Shown: positions 35,999 to 48,000, numbered from the stretch's first letter. The stretch: DNA of 64,000 bases from Porpolomopsis calyptriformis (GCA_951640195.1 OX621172.1:1674001-1738000), one strand, 5' to 3'. The notes: generated by a model from the sequence alone, not told the origin. Translations and numbers: made by a program.

Positions 35999-36987
35999 TT
36001 AGTATTTTCGGAAAGGTGCCGACGCTCCCACAAACGCATAAATGAGGACCACAATATACTCCATGACCAGAGACATGACGAGGTATAGCTTCCAATCACC
36101 CGTGATACGGTCAAATCTGGCGAGCTGGGGTTTGGAAGCAGAATATACGGACAGAACAACGTATGCCACCCGAACTCCAAGGAATGGCAAAGCACAGGAA
36201 ATGCCGGCAAGAAGCTGGGTGAAACGGATTCAGTCAGCCGAGCACTGGACCATGGATGGACAAACTCGTACGGATCTGTGATTGGACCGGATTTGATACC
36301 GATATGACCAGCAGTATAGATGCATGATGACCAAGAGCACAAAGACGACAGCAAACATAACAGCGCCGACTTCTCGGAATTGGAGCCCATTCTTCATGTC
36401 GGAGGGAGATTTAGAGGTTTGATCGATTCCACCAACGATAGATAACGCCATGGCGACAAGAATAATTAAGCCGATAACTCTGAAGGTACGACTTATTCGT
36501 TGACTTTCACTAAAAGCATCTTTGCCGCTGAAAGAGAGGTAGGGCATTGAATGAAATGAGTAAGCGTATTCGAGGTTTGAACATACACAAGCCCAAGGAA
36601 GCCTATCGTGGCGAGTAAAAGCGGGGATAATCCGACTGATTCGAGGATAAAAGCGGCGGTAAATAGTCCGATATTGGTAGGGACGACTTTTTCGGCGGCT
36701 ATGAGAACGGCGCCGCCCACGATCCGAACTACAAGGATGAGATAATAGTGAGCCGATGGTCGAGATACAGGTTTTGGTACACGCACCGAGGGAAAAGGTA
36801 AACAGAAAGATCCAGCCTGCGTCTCTACTGAAACCATAACGGCAGGTGAGTGTGAGTGTGAGGATGGCAAGTGGGACTGTAATGTGGGGTTAGTATTACG
36901 ACGAATCGAATATGGAATTCAAGGGACTTGACTATAAAATGCGATAACGGCCGCAGCGATGTCCCCGTGGATGTCCAGGGCAGCCAT
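35999..36987 (-). CDS. Multi-pass membrane protein, fungal DUF7702-like family
   Basis: The ATG at 36987 reads MAALDIHGDIAAAVIAFYI, then LAILTLTLTCRYGFSRDAGW, LVRIVGGAVLIAAEKVVPTN, AAFILESVGLSPLLLATIGF, RVIGLIILVAMALSIVGGID, VMFAVVFVLLVIMHLYCW, GISCALPFLGVRVAYVVLSV and VMSLVMEYIVVLIYAFVGAS. That is about seven membrane helices in roughly 270 residues, the layout of a fungus-specific integral membrane family that I remember as DUF7702; the label is from memory. Several short introns, the first GTCAAGTCC to TTACAG. The function is unknown. Ending 376 bases from the polyketide synthase makes it the nearest candidate partner, but proximity is the only link. Confidence 0.8.
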
Positions 36988-38934
36988 GATGACAAAAACG
37001 GTGAAGAGGGAAACGAGGGATCAGGTCCATGTTCATTTCTGGGTTTAATAGGATATTAAACGATTGACACGTGATGATGTGATGCACGTGAAGCGGTGTA
37101 CTAGGCTTGTACAGCAATATTGCTGTACAGGGGTTCCAATTGCGATTTGACTGTCGAAATGACATGCAAGAGGTCTTTGTTGCCACCGTATAGCGCGACG
37201 GGCTCTCAAATGGCATCATCGTGGCTCAAGATCCAATTTATTCCGGGTTCGGATCTGTAGGACAAAGTGTGTCTCATTCACGGACGTGTTGCCGACCAAA
37301 CCACAAGCCGATCTCAAGTTCCGAGCCAGGAACTTTCGGGAAGCTGGTGAGAAACCCTCAATCTCACGCCGCTGAATGTCAAGAAGATGGTTGCAACAGT
37401 GGACGCCACCGCACGTATGACGTGAGACCTGCTCAGAGAGGTGGGAAACTACTTTATCACAAACGGGGCACCAACACTAACGTTCTGACCCGAAGCCTGT
37501 ACAATAATCACGTGATATAGATCCGCACAACGCCTTGCAAGACCTTGACCGTGCTGGACGCGGTACACGCCAAGATTCATCCATCTGCGTCCAGCCAAGA
37601 TACGCTGCATTACAACGAAGCATGTGCGCACTGGGAAGAGCTTAAAGGTATCATTAAAGACTGATATCATCACAAGTTAGCAACCGTTGAAGGACGATAT
37701 CAATATTGGAGCTACATCTCTTGAGGAGTGAGCGCAAGGGGAAAGATGAGCTCTTATGTGCCGTGCGTTCGGATTTTATGATAGTGTTTCTCTCGTTAAA
37801 CTAACAGGGGTTCGTCCCAATGCTCGAAGTTCTCTGACCTGGCTTTGACCCAGACGTCATCACCCGCCTTCGAAACGGACGACCACAGGCCCCACAAGCT
37901 GAAACTTTGTGTTTCGAGTCTGCATAAAATGAATACGAGACTCAATAAGCTCGAGCTATATAGTTCAGTCGACAAACAAAAATCTACGAAAACGACGAGT
38001 GTCGATCTTGCCGCCTGCCCGACTCGACTTGCTCTCCCGCTTCTCCCTCGACGCTTTTGCACTCGGCTACATACCATTACGTGGATCCAGGAATTCCCAG
38101 TAGTTCCACAAATCCTAAACAGTCTGGCTTCCGTAGCATGTGCAGTATACATCCTACTCGATTCTGCCCTCACAACTACCCCACAAATGACCGCACCACT
38201 TCACCCTCCCCCCCGAAATCCGCCGAACAGTCCCATTTTTATCTTGCAGCTGATGATACCCCTAACCATCGAGAACATCCAACATGTGGAGTGTATGCCT
38301 TGAGGACCAAGCCTCGTTTTCACAGCGTGAACAGAACCGAAGCCAAGGCAGACATTCTTCCCCGCTCCCCCACACGTTCGCAAGATGACTGACTATGCAA
38401 CAGCTAGGTGGGGTGATGGCGACATCGTGGGCGGAGACGGTGAAAACAGGAAATGCTGGGTTATTGGTAGATGAGGCCCGAGGGGATGAGGTGACACATT
38501 GCTAGATCTATATCAAGTCAATATTGAGGACTGGAAACTTCATACACCGATTGTCTTCGCATAGCCTATAAATATGCTCGAGTTCAGCGCCGATCGTATA
38601 CCGAGAGTATTTCAAATGCACAATTTATAATAGGCTGATTGCAAATGCTATATACCCTGACAGGCACTGAAGGATTCATATCATATTCCAGAGTATGAAG
38701 GACCTTACCATAGCCATCTGCCAAATGCCGGACAGCACTGACTGTCTTCCTGATGTTGGTGAGTTAAACACTTCACAGCTTGCTTCAGCCGTAGCAGGCA
38801 CGAGCAGCCGTGTCCATCTAATGTAATAATTTGTAGGCAATAACAATACCACAATACCACAACTCATCCCTAATTACGTACTTCCCCCTGCTTTACTAGG
38901 ATGCTTGCCTGTTTGTGCAGCTATCCTATTTCCC
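36988..38934. other. Gene-poor stretch, about 1.9 kb
   Basis: It contains the promoter of the membrane-protein gene, including the CACGTG/palindrome cluster listed separately. Overlapping open frames at 37796-38392 on both strands have no recognisable content and no consistent splice structure, so I annotate no gene. Confidence 0.35.
37068..37129. promoter_or_regulatory. Two CACGTG boxes and a 22-base perfect palindrome
   Basis: CACGTG, the E-box bound by bHLH factors, occurs at 37068-37073 and 37085-37090. Eighteen bases further on, the half-site TGTACAGCAAT is followed immediately by its exact reverse complement (37108-37129). The cluster lies 81-142 bases upstream of the membrane-protein ATG at 36987. 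A third CACGTG, within ATCACGTGAT, is at 37507-37516. Binding by a regulator is inferred. Confidence 0.5.
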
Positions 38935-39354
38935 TCAGTATCTAACACGCTCCTTTTCGTTTTCATATTTAGCCCGGAATTGCTGGACAGCAGTGTTGTC
39001 GGGGATTTGTTTCTTCTCTACCATATGGTTAACGGCATGGCAGGTAAAGTCGATGCAGATCTGAGTGGGGAAAGGTTGCGTCAAGTGAACATCCGCGACG
39101 ACATCCGTTGCGGCTTTTTGAGCCTTACGTCTGGTCAGGAAGTCAGCGATGTGTGTCCTTATGCTTGGATTCTCGCTGTTTGCATTCGGAGGCCGTGCTT
39201 CCCAGGGGCCGTCGTTCTTCGTTTTCTCAACTTCGAGGGTACCCCACGGACCGTGGCAAGGGCGGTCTTCCCATCGGCCTGTTGTGGATGGAACTGTAGA
39301 GCCCAATGCTCTTCTGCTGTTGTAGGCTTCAATTGATGAAGGTCTACCTGCCAT
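38935..39354 (-). CDS. Hypothetical small protein, uncertain
   Basis: An uninterrupted frame of 139 codons starts at an ATG in a near-ideal context (GCCATGG). The product is charged and Trp-containing near the N-terminus (TTGRWEDRPCHGPWGTLEVE). It is helical and basic/acidic further on, with HIADFLTRRKAQKAATDVVA and AVQQFRAKYENEKERVRY. No family is recognised. Upstream on the same strand, a signal-peptide-like reading (MRFTFAILVLSLSL at about 39670) is encoded partly by a GA/TC microsatellite, and a splice-consistent path from it reaches a different frame here. The true gene model may therefore differ. The opposite strand also has an open frame of similar length. Confidence 0.35.
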   Translation of the reverse strand: MAGRPSSIEAYNSRRALGSTVPSTTGRWEDRPCHGPWGTLEVEKTKNDGPWEARPPNANSENPSIRTHIADFLTRRKAQKAATDVVADVHLTQPFPTQICIDFTCHAVNHMVEKKQIPDNTAVQQFRAKYENEKERVRY

Positions 39355-40102
39355 GGCGGAGGCTTAGTCTTCGGTTTTTGATTTGCCTGTTTGGCAGCAT
39401 CAAGCCTCTTCGGTCCTAGAGAGCGATCAGTATGTAAATAAGAGCCGGTGTGCGGTGTAAGGGAATCTACGCGCGAGATGAACCTTGGCTGCCGCTCTTG
39501 GCTGGGACCTTGGTGAGTCCTGGAGAAATTTTCGTCAATAGAAAATGAGTGGTGTTAAAGGTCACAAACGGACCTCGGCCAATTATCCCTGTAGAACATG
39601 TTGAACACGGCGCCCCAGAAATGAGGGTGTGAGAGAGAGAGAGAGAACAAGAATAGCAAACGTGAAACGCATGGCAAAAGGTGAATGGGCGTGCAGCGTC
39701 GAAGTATGAGATGGTTTGTCGGTTAGACGACGAGTAATAGGACACGAACTCATAATGAATCGTGGAATTTACAGCAAGTTAGAAGCAAACGATTGGGTGG
39801 AAAGGGAATGGGTGACTGGAATAGAATTGGTGGCATAAGTGATCCTCAGTTCAATAGTGGTGAGCAAATCAGACGTACTGAACCAGCGTGCAGAAGATCA
39901 GGCTGGTCCCACCTTTTTATATGATCTGTAGTCCCATTCAAATATGAAACACTGTGGCGTTGTGACAGTTCCCGAGTGTATGGGTGTCTGTGAGCGCGCC
40001 AGATTGATGATACAGCCGCTTTTAAATGATCGTTGGATACTGAGTACCCAATGCTATATAACGGATTAGCTAAGCGATCGACGTTACTGTAATTGAGGTA
40101 AG

Positions 40103-40127
40103 AAGTGAACGAATGCTTCGTTCACTT
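40103..40127. repeat. Perfect hairpin, 11-base arms, 3-base loop
   Basis: AAGTGAACGAA (40103-40113) and TTCGTTCACTT (40117-40127) are exact reverse complements around TGC. A run of T follows directly on plus. It lies in intergenic DNA with no nearby gene start. Its role is unknown; it may be a fragment of a mobile element. Confidence 0.5.
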
Positions 40128-40241
40128 TTTATCCATGAAACCTGTTCCAGAGAGCCCTACGAGACCAGGAGAGAGTACAGTAGGGCATGCTTTCTTGTAA
40201 TCTGAGTAGTCACCCACTGTAGGAAGTCAATCCACTAGATA

Positions 40242-40730
40242 TCAGCGATGGTGTCGCTGATTGCATAATTCAGCAATCTCACCGCTGAAACTTGTTTTCG
40301 ATGATTACCGCTGATCGCTGGTTTTGAGCGATCTCTCGATGATTTCCCGGTCCATTGATGTTAAGCCACGATGTGACATTTAAGTGTTCGCAATCCATTT
40401 ATATAATTACGTGCACTCACTTGAATTATTTAATTCGTTCAATATCCAAGCGAACCCCTGCCCTGCGCTTGATCTACACCGGCCTCAGCATTTACCGCCA
40501 TGATAGCGGAGTGGATTATGTCGTGGGCGTTACATCGTGCATGCTGTATGGTTGTGGATGGCAAGCCTAGATGATGGATAGTAGTAAATACATTTGAAAG
40601 TCAGCGATCCAGTAATACGGGAATCAGTGATCAGCGACGTTCCCGCTGACTCTTCGGCTGGTTGTCAGACAGTGTTGCTGATCTTCAGTGAACAATACAC
40701 TGGTATTTAGTGGATTCAGCGCACCGCTGA
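40242..40730. repeat. Cluster of TCAGCG/CGCTGA motifs
   Basis: The hexamer TCAGCG or its reverse complement CGCTGA starts at 40242, 40255, 40283, 40309, 40601, 40631, 40644, 40716 and 40725: nine times in 489 bases, in both orientations, often next to GAT or GTGAT. About a quarter of one copy is expected by chance in uniform random sequence. The two sub-clusters flank 290 bases with none. This resembles a decayed repeat family of inverted and direct units. Confidence 0.5.
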
Positions 40731-40925
40731 TCACAGCCAGGACCAGTAAGGTTCACATCGACTGATCGTGGCAGGACTGGATATTAATCACAAGTTTTGA
40801 AGAATACGTACTGTACAGCCATTCCGAGATATATGTAACCCACCAGGCCGTCTGTGTTCCCATACTATTATGGAAGCCACCCGCAAGGTGAGTCCTGGCA
40901 ATCACTGTTTACGATACCTTCTCAA

Positions 40926-42079
40926 ATGAATTCCAATCATATCAAGTCTATTCCCTTGGACATTATTAGCGAGATATTGCAAAACGTTGATCCATCGCAA
41001 CTCCCCACTCTCGCACTCGTCTGCCGGAGGTCTCAAGTCGATGCGGAACGTCTCTTATATCGGGGCATCTTCCTGCACAGAAATGATGACGGACGAGCTC
41101 GGTCGTGCCTCGAAACTATCATAACTGTGCCGCATAAAGCTCGTCTCGTGCGATCGATGGCAGTATCGTGGTGGACTGTCCCAAGCGCCTCTATTCGCAG
41201 AGCCCTCGGAAATGCTTTGCTGGCACTCACATCTTTGAAACACCTGCATCTGTATTTTCCTTGTATAAGGTCCCCGCTCATTCCGAAAACCTTAAACCCT
41301 ATTCTTAAGTTTGTCAAAGATCAAATTTTTCTTACATTTCTCCACTGATTTTTCAAAATCTAGACGCTGTACCTTCTCACTCACTACGCTTTTCATTTCC
41401 GACTGTATTGCTCTCGCTGGATGGGTCCCGAAGCAGAAAAGCTTGAAAACTATCGGGATCTACACTTCTCTTGGGCGTCCGCCCCCCAAGGCGCTCTCAG
41501 TTTATAAAAACTTGTTAGAAAAATCACCTCCCGAGGACCCCCTCACTCTGTTCTCTCTCTCACGAGAAGTTGCCTTCGCAGATACCATATATGCATTTCC
41601 TACATATTCGCACAACTGGAGCGCAAAGCACATCCGGGCATCTTTAGTTCACGCATTCACTCCTTGCAAAATCATCCGTTTCAACTTGTTTCTCTCCTCT
41701 CTCTCGGATGAGAGTGTATTACGACCAGTCATAACATCCATATCTGAACACATCCCGCAGATAGAAGAACTGAGGCTTATCGTCAGGGACCCCAACATTC
41801 ACATTGTGAGTTTCACCGTTATTGAGATTCTGCAAACCGAGTTTTAAGGCTGATTGGGAGCAGAAGCCTGATATTGTATCATCAATCCTATCCCAGCTGC
41901 CCCTGCTTTCAGAACTATCCATCGATTACCATGGCTTGGATCGGGGAACGGTTAGCCCATATCAGGAGAACAGAGACGGCCTCGCGAAGTCGTGGGCAAC
42001 CCAGTGTCCGAAGCTGAACTTCGTCGTATTTCCAGACCTGACAGCCTCGTCCGTCGATTCTCATAACAAAAGTATATAA
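40926..42079 (+). CDS. F-box-like protein
   Basis: The start MNSNHIKSIPLDIISEILQN is a fungal F-box opening, continued by VDPSQLPTLALVCRRSQVDA. F-box proteins link substrates to SCF ubiquitin ligases through Skp1. Intron 1 (GTTTGTC to ATCTAG, about 41305-41359) joins NPILK to RCTFSLTTLF. Intron 2 (GTGAGTTT to TTTTAAG, about 41806-41849) joins DPNIHI to ADWEQKPDIV. The rest has weak leucine-rich spacing (LKHLHLYFP, IEELRLIVRD, LPLLSELSIDYHG), as in the large basidiomycete F-box/LRR-like families. The domain is short and divergent. Substrate unknown. Confidence 0.7.
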
Positions 42080-42643
42080 TTGGTATTTTATTTCTGTAGA
42101 GCTTCGCTTGCTATGCGTTTCCCATGTAGTCGTGCCGAATTTATAGGAAGTAAGAGCTGTCATCGTTGCTGGTCAAAAGCTCAGGAAGGTTTGCCCAACC
42201 AATCCTGGCGTAGGATCAACGATAACAATGAGTCGGTATAATTAACCATAGGAATGGCAACACTCTTAGCTACGCCATAGCCAAGATGTTCCGAGGCTCG
42301 GGGTTGGAAGGGATCTGGTTGCGACGTTCTCTAATGGTAACCTACGAACCAACCGCGATCATATTTGATTCGATGATGCCTTCCACATGTTGGCAAATAT
42401 CCCATGCGCAAATGTGAGATTGGACGATACTGTAACTGGGCAGCGGTGAAAGAGCCTCGCTGGCATTCCTCGAGCGGCGCTCCGGTGCTTGGAATGGTTG
42501 ACCTATGTATTGCTTCCCTAGTGCCTGATGTCGCGATCCAGGTTACCCTTTTGATCTATCTTGGCGCAGCTCACTGTTTCGAACAGCCCCATTTTGAACG
42601 AAATTTATGCACAGCCTGATGTTCAAGTCTGATTCCTACCGCG
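42080..42643. other. Intergenic, about 0.56 kb
   Basis: Spacer between the F-box gene and the Cys-rich membrane-protein gene, both on plus. I see no gene or repeat; it presumably holds the downstream gene's promoter. Confidence 0.35.
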
Positions 42644-44391
42644 ATGGATCGTCCTGCGTGCGGGACTCGTTTTTTTTCAAGCCTTTGGATTGTACTGGCC
42701 TTGTCTGTCCTGATCGTGTGTGCGGGCAACACAACTTGTCTTACGAACGAAGTTGATTGGTACACGAATGCTGTGGGAGAAACACCTTGTAAGCCCTCCC
42801 ATCTAATTTTCGTCGAGGCTTCCAGTCTAAACTATTGACTTGACAAGGTACAACATACCAACGACTGAGACAGATATGTAACAGCGGCTGTAAGTGGCTG
42901 GTGGAGTTGTCTACGTTATTCTGTTTTCGCACTCATCTGCGTCGCGCTATTCAGATCAAGTCCCCAACTTCAGGCCAGACACTCCAGGCGATAACTGCGA
43001 TGATCAACTACGTATGCACCTTCTGTCGATTGTCACTCCATCTCACAACTCACAATGGACCTTGCATCAGACGACTGTTGTTGCAACTCAATCTCCTGGG
43101 CATTGAGCATGATGTGCATGAAGTGCGTGGCTGAACTTGTGCAAAATACCTTTCTGACGCCCACCTAGTTGCCAGCAAGCAACAACCCCAACTGGGATAG
43201 ACGCGGGTACAATTTCTTCTGGGTTGTGTTTGCGGAATTGATGCTCAAAGTTCGCCTCTGTTTTATTCACACTTCCCAGGAGCTACTGCCTATAACCTAT
43301 ACCGCTCAGATATCAACGGTAACTTGTGCCAACCCGCCACTAATGAATCGTTCGTTAATCACCATCCAATCAGTCCACTGTCTGACCTTGCTCATAACTG
43401 TTTTTCAGATTCCCAACCAATATTCAGACGTCAGTTTGCAATGCCAATATCCGAATAGATAACTTTCTGTATCAATCATTCTGGAGCACTGGGGACTGGT
43501 GAGGGCAGCCACATTTTCAAATGTCTTTATTACTCAAGTTATCTGATGCCTCTCTCAGGTTCTAGTAAGTGTGATGCCCATTCCATTATCTTGAAAGCTT
43601 TGAACTGACCGCCTCGCTATCGCGCTACAGCGTTTTCACCAAGTCAGTAGCCCAGCAGCAGCAAATTCAATTCAACAACAACACCTTCACTCACTGCCCC
43701 AACCAAATTGTCCAGCCGACTTCCACCTCTACTGCCATGTTTACCGCGAGCACGGTTACACCTCCTCATGCGACAACCACGGCTGCTCTTCCTAATGCAT
43801 CACCTTCCTCGTCAAGCGAGGCACAGAAGTTACGCGTGGCTATAGTTGTCGCAGTAGTTGGTGTGGCGGCCTTCCTTATTCTGTTATTAGTAGGCTTTTG
43901 TCTACTGAGAAGGAGGCGCCGCAAACTGCTGGATGGCGTAGACCCAATCCTCCCTGAAACTCGGGTAAATGGGAATCCTGACCTAGGCATGACAGCGGTA
44001 ACACCCTTCACCATCGATGAGCGTGAGTACCTGCCCCTGATATTTCTAGTTTTCCCCCGACACTTAGCTAACAGAAGTGGCTTCTATAGCATCAAAATCT
44101 CGAAGCACCACCGAACTCCTCTCCGGCTACTTGCAAACTACAGGCACGCAATCGACCTTCCAGTTACCGCCAGGGCATCCTTCTCCCATCATCAAGTCAT
44201 CGCATCAAGTGCCCGAGCGACACCAGGATGCTGGCCCTCTGATACTTCCGCCCACCCCACCATCTCCATCCTTGCCACCAGCCTATCTTTCGTGGGAAGG
44301 AAATGGGCTCCGGACCCCTGACGAGAGTTCCACAGCTTTGCGAGCTGCGAGGCCACCCAAGAACCCAGCTTTTCTGGAACCCACTTCTTGA
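42644..44391 (+). CDS. Type I membrane protein with Cys-rich ectodomain, basidiomycete family
   Basis: Start MDRPACGTRFFSSLWIVLAL gives a signal peptide. Many small exons then code for TTCLTNEVDWYTNAVGETPC, TYQRLRQICNSG, QVPNFRPDTPGDNCDDQL, DCCCNSISWALSMMCMKC, a variable part, then VCNANIRIDNFLYQSFWSTG and IQFNNNTFTHCPNQI. After a Thr/Ser-rich stalk comes one transmembrane helix (VAIVVAVVGVAAFLILLLVG), a stop-transfer run of Arg/Lys (LRRRRRKLL) and a disordered Pro-rich cytosolic tail ending at 44391. The arrangement is a recurring mushroom surface-protein type that I recognise by its CCCN core but cannot name. It may be a receptor or adhesion-like protein. Some exon borders in the middle are uncertain. 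Confidence 0.75.
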
Positions 44392-44814
44392 AGCCTTATT
44401 CCCGGTGATGATGAAGAAACGTTCAGCCAGATTGTCAGCGGTTTGAATCACAGATACCCTATACCCCCACTGTTTTTGTTTTCACCTATGTTGGCTGGAA
44501 TTTCTTTTCTGGCAACTTATGGACAGTACACTACTGGTAGTCGATCGACCGTCTATCACTGTATTCCGGTTTTTCTGGTCCAGTCCTTTTTATGATGCTC
44601 CTAACGCAAAACGCAACTTATCGCTGACACAAGTTCTCGTCTTGATTTGGCCTAGTCAGATAAAATGATTTTTTCAATCCATCGGGATGCCACTCAAAAC
44701 ATAATATAATGTTTTCGACGAAACCGGGCTAATGCTATTGTAATGAAAATGTGGGATATTTTACATTGTGGACGAATGCCGCGTGTGATTAATGAAGCTT
44801 GAAAGTCTAAAATT
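44392..44814. other. Intergenic between convergent genes
   Basis: The Cys-rich membrane-protein gene (plus) and the Slp1 gene (minus) end toward each other. Nothing besides presumed 3' untranslated sequence is seen. Confidence 0.35.
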
Positions 44815-47800
44815 TCATGCCATTAGTGGTTCAAAATGACCAGCTGGACGTCTTGCCTTCCCATAATCGGGCAGACAAAATACATCCATCTCAGCCTCCG
44901 ATCCATCCGCATCGCTTTCTACATCAGTGTCAACCCACCCATCACCATCTCCACCTTCTTCCATCTTATCTACCAGCCCTCCGAGAGACGTGCCCACTTC
45001 CTCCACGGTACGTCCGCCCTCTCCGACGTTCGTCACCCTTCCAGAACGAACTCGAGCATCCTCAAGCCGCATCACGCGGTGTTGAGAACCTACACCCCCA
45101 CCCCCACCAGGCGTCCCAAACACGTCCACGCCATTATCCACATCCTCCCTCGTCTCCCTCACAGCCCGAGCCTTTCCTGAGAGATCTCCTCTCTTCGCCT
45201 TCGTACCCGTGCGTATTCCATCCGATCTCACCTCATGCAAGTGCGCGCTCCTCGCCCACTTCCTCGCACTCCTCGGCGCGACGCCTCCAGAACCAAACGC
45301 AAACTCAGCAGGGATGCTTCCCGCACTCTGTAGCCGCGGACGTGGGCCTGTTCCCATGGGTGTCGACAGCCGTTGGTGACTCGAATTCAACTGCCGCTTA
45401 AAGGGCGTCCGCATGGACGTTATCGGTGTACGAGGACTCGCCTTTGGCAGGTAGTCCTGTCCCAGACTCACGGGGATTTGGATATTCAAACGTTTGCTCG
45501 GCTTTAACGGTATCATTGGTGAAGGGGGATCTTGTGATGGGAACTCGACTTTAGAGTCTTCCCATGCGAATGACAGCATCACTACAACTCGTCGTGGCAT
45601 AATAATAATAGATGCTCACCGTTATTTTCATCAGGTATGCGAACGGGGGATAATTTGCGTGGGATAGTGGGACTCCGACTCCTGAACCGGCCGACCCAAT
45701 CCCTGCTAAAACTCAAGTTCCGCCGGCCCCAGTCTCTCATGGATTCGTGAAGCCTCACAGAAGACGTGACGTGTTCAACCAGAGCCTCTCCTCTCGATCC
45801 ACGAGTCACGCCCATGAACACCAAACTCACCAACAACAGACATAATTGAGCAATCCCGAGACGTTTTTCAAGCACAATCTATCACACGAGCTCGCCGTGA
45901 AACGCCACTACCATAGAGAGAGACAAAAACGCACCTCATTGGCAAGATAATCTACACGGGACAGAAGTTCACCGTATTGGATGTCCAGTCGAGTCTTCTG
46001 TCTTTCCCATTCTAGCAGTGTACGTTGATACATTTGGGCCTGGGCTTTCCCCTGCAAAATCAACAATCAACTTTGCTGCACTGATTGACCGGCCCGAACA
46101 TTGAATGACGGGTGAAAGTTAACTCACAATCGCTTCCACGCGGCCAACGTCCTCCTCGAGACGTCTCAATACGTCTCGTACACCCGTAGTTTGCTCCTCC
46201 ACATACCGCGCATATAAAGTATGATTTGCCTCGAGAGCAGTCAGGCGGTTCATGATAGTACGGTAGATTGATTCCCCGCCGGTCGAGGCTGGGGGTAATG
46301 GGACAGGAAGAATGATCGACGGGGCGGGTGAATTTGTGGTGGTTGATGCCGCGGAGGTAGTGGACGTGGATGACGAACGTGGTGGGTGACCGGTGTTTGT
46401 AGTCCCACTGTATGTTACGGCGGGAACTACCGACGTCCCGGAGCTGGTGTAAGATTCTGTACCGTTAGCAAAAAACGCAGTTTCCTGTGTTGCGATTTCT
46501 GGAATGGTCGTATGGACTTGCGTCCCCTCAAGCAAGGTAGTCTCGGATGGCAGAACATCATGTGTCGTTTCCATGGTTTCGTTCGTGGGATGTGCAAGAG
46601 TCGTGGGGATGTCCGATTGGTTCTCCTCTTCAGGCAGAGCCCTACAAGTTGGGGTTATTTTAGCTGGTACGTTCGAATCGAGCACACCAGCAGTAAAATC
46701 GTCAAGGTTAGGCGAGACCGACTGAACGGGCGGCACCACAGACTGTTCGAAGTGCGTCGAGACTGTTGATTCAGGACCCGACGATTCCAGCGTCAGATCT
46801 GATTTTGTAGACGGGCTGGCGGAAGATCTCGAATCCAAAGAGCCCGTTGAGTCAATATGGACCGCGGACGGTATGTCCACAGCGGATGGCGCGCTTTTCA
46901 TATTCCTTTCAGCAGTTTCACCCGCGGCGGGGATGCCAGACGGTATCACTTGTTCTTGGACGGCCAGCATCGATGCCTCATTCAACTGATCGAGTTTGGC
47001 CCTGCTTTCTGCTTCCCACATATCCCATTTCCAATGTTCCAAATGGGTTAGCCCATAAACACGAAGGAGAGACACGGGGCAGTAGTACTCGTTGCCATAA
47101 TGTGAATGAAAGTCGATACGGATATATCGGTAAAAGTCGCGAAGTGAAGTTGGCGGGTGAAATGACTGGGGCAGAACCACTGAGTGACTTGGTGGAAACG
47201 AGTGTATGAGGGAACATTACCTGGACCCCGCGAGTGTTCTTAGCCTTATAAGTTCCTGCGATAGTCCATCCAGCGGCATCAGTCGAGGTTTTGGCAACGC
47301 TAACCGTGAAATCTTTGAACACCCCGCTGAAAAACTCAAAGTTGGCCAGCTGAACAGTGTCTATGCGAATGTCATCACACAGCTCCACGACAACAAAATG
47401 TCCCTCGCGCTTTGAAGATGCACAAGGGCTGAGCATGTACCTGTCCTTTTTCGACGAAAGGATGGACGAGGGCGACTTGGCGGATCGGTGGGATGTGTGC
47501 ACACGTGCGGAGCAATCCAGACTGGCGTAGTTGAACCGGTCGGTAAGTGGGACTCGGAAATGAGGAGAGATCAATTCATTCGAATGGTCCTCCGGCACGT
47601 CGCGAGAGGTGGATACTGAGGCTGGTTCCGCGGGGACAAACCCAACGTCAGAGGCGATCGGGGACGGTTTGGTCCTATTGCCACCTGATCCACTTGGTGC
47701 ACCGGCTGCATGAGCATGTGTTGAACGGTTAGTAGCGTCTTTCTCTTTCGCTCTGGCCTTTGCCTGCTCTTGCATGTTGAATTGTTTCGCCTTCCACTCC

Positions 47801-48000
47801 TCGAAGGAGAGCAAGACATCGTCTTCGACGGTTTCCAGGATGGGGAGAGGTTTCAGGCGGCATACCAGCGGGTCAGGTTGTTTCGGTGCCTGCGCGGACA
47901 AAGCCCGGAAAGGATCGTTCGGCGTGATTGAGGAAGAGAAGGCTGGTGATGCGAGTAAAAGTGCTAAGAAAGTAACTGGAAAGACGGAGAAGGATACCAT
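44815..48000 (-). CDS. SLP1: SUN-like protein, Slp1 type
   Basis: Slp1-type proteins are ER membrane proteins with a luminal SUN-like domain; in yeast Slp1 works with Emp65 to protect folding membrane proteins. The ATG at 48000 begins a signal peptide (MVSFSVFPVTFLALLLASPA). Then come SFEEWKAKQFNMQEQAKAR, the SUN-like core from FNYASLDCSARVHTSHRSAK through KKDRYMLSPCASSKREGHFV, VVELCDDIRIDTVQLANFEF, FSGVFKDFTVSVAKT, and after an intron FYRYIRIDFHSHYGNEYYCP, SLLRVYGLTHLEHWKWD. A Ser/Thr-rich spacer leads to a coiled coil (RLTALEANHTLYARYVEEQT), a membrane helix (IAQLCLLLVSLVFMGV) and a disordered basic tail. Domain order is typical. A start 36 bases upstream is possible but would spoil the signal peptide. 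Confidence 0.9.

Larger units (their letters stand above)
39355..40925. other. Intergenic, about 1.6 kb, motif-rich
   Basis: No gene is supported. It contains an (GA)8 microsatellite near 39630-39646, a short perfect hairpin at 40103-40127 and a dense cluster of TCAGCG/CGCTGA at 40242-40730, each listed separately. Confidence 0.4.

Noticed and set aside
37796..38392. Overlapping open frames of 110-150 codons on both strands
   Set aside because: Composition and frame overlap look random; no start context or motif favours either strand.
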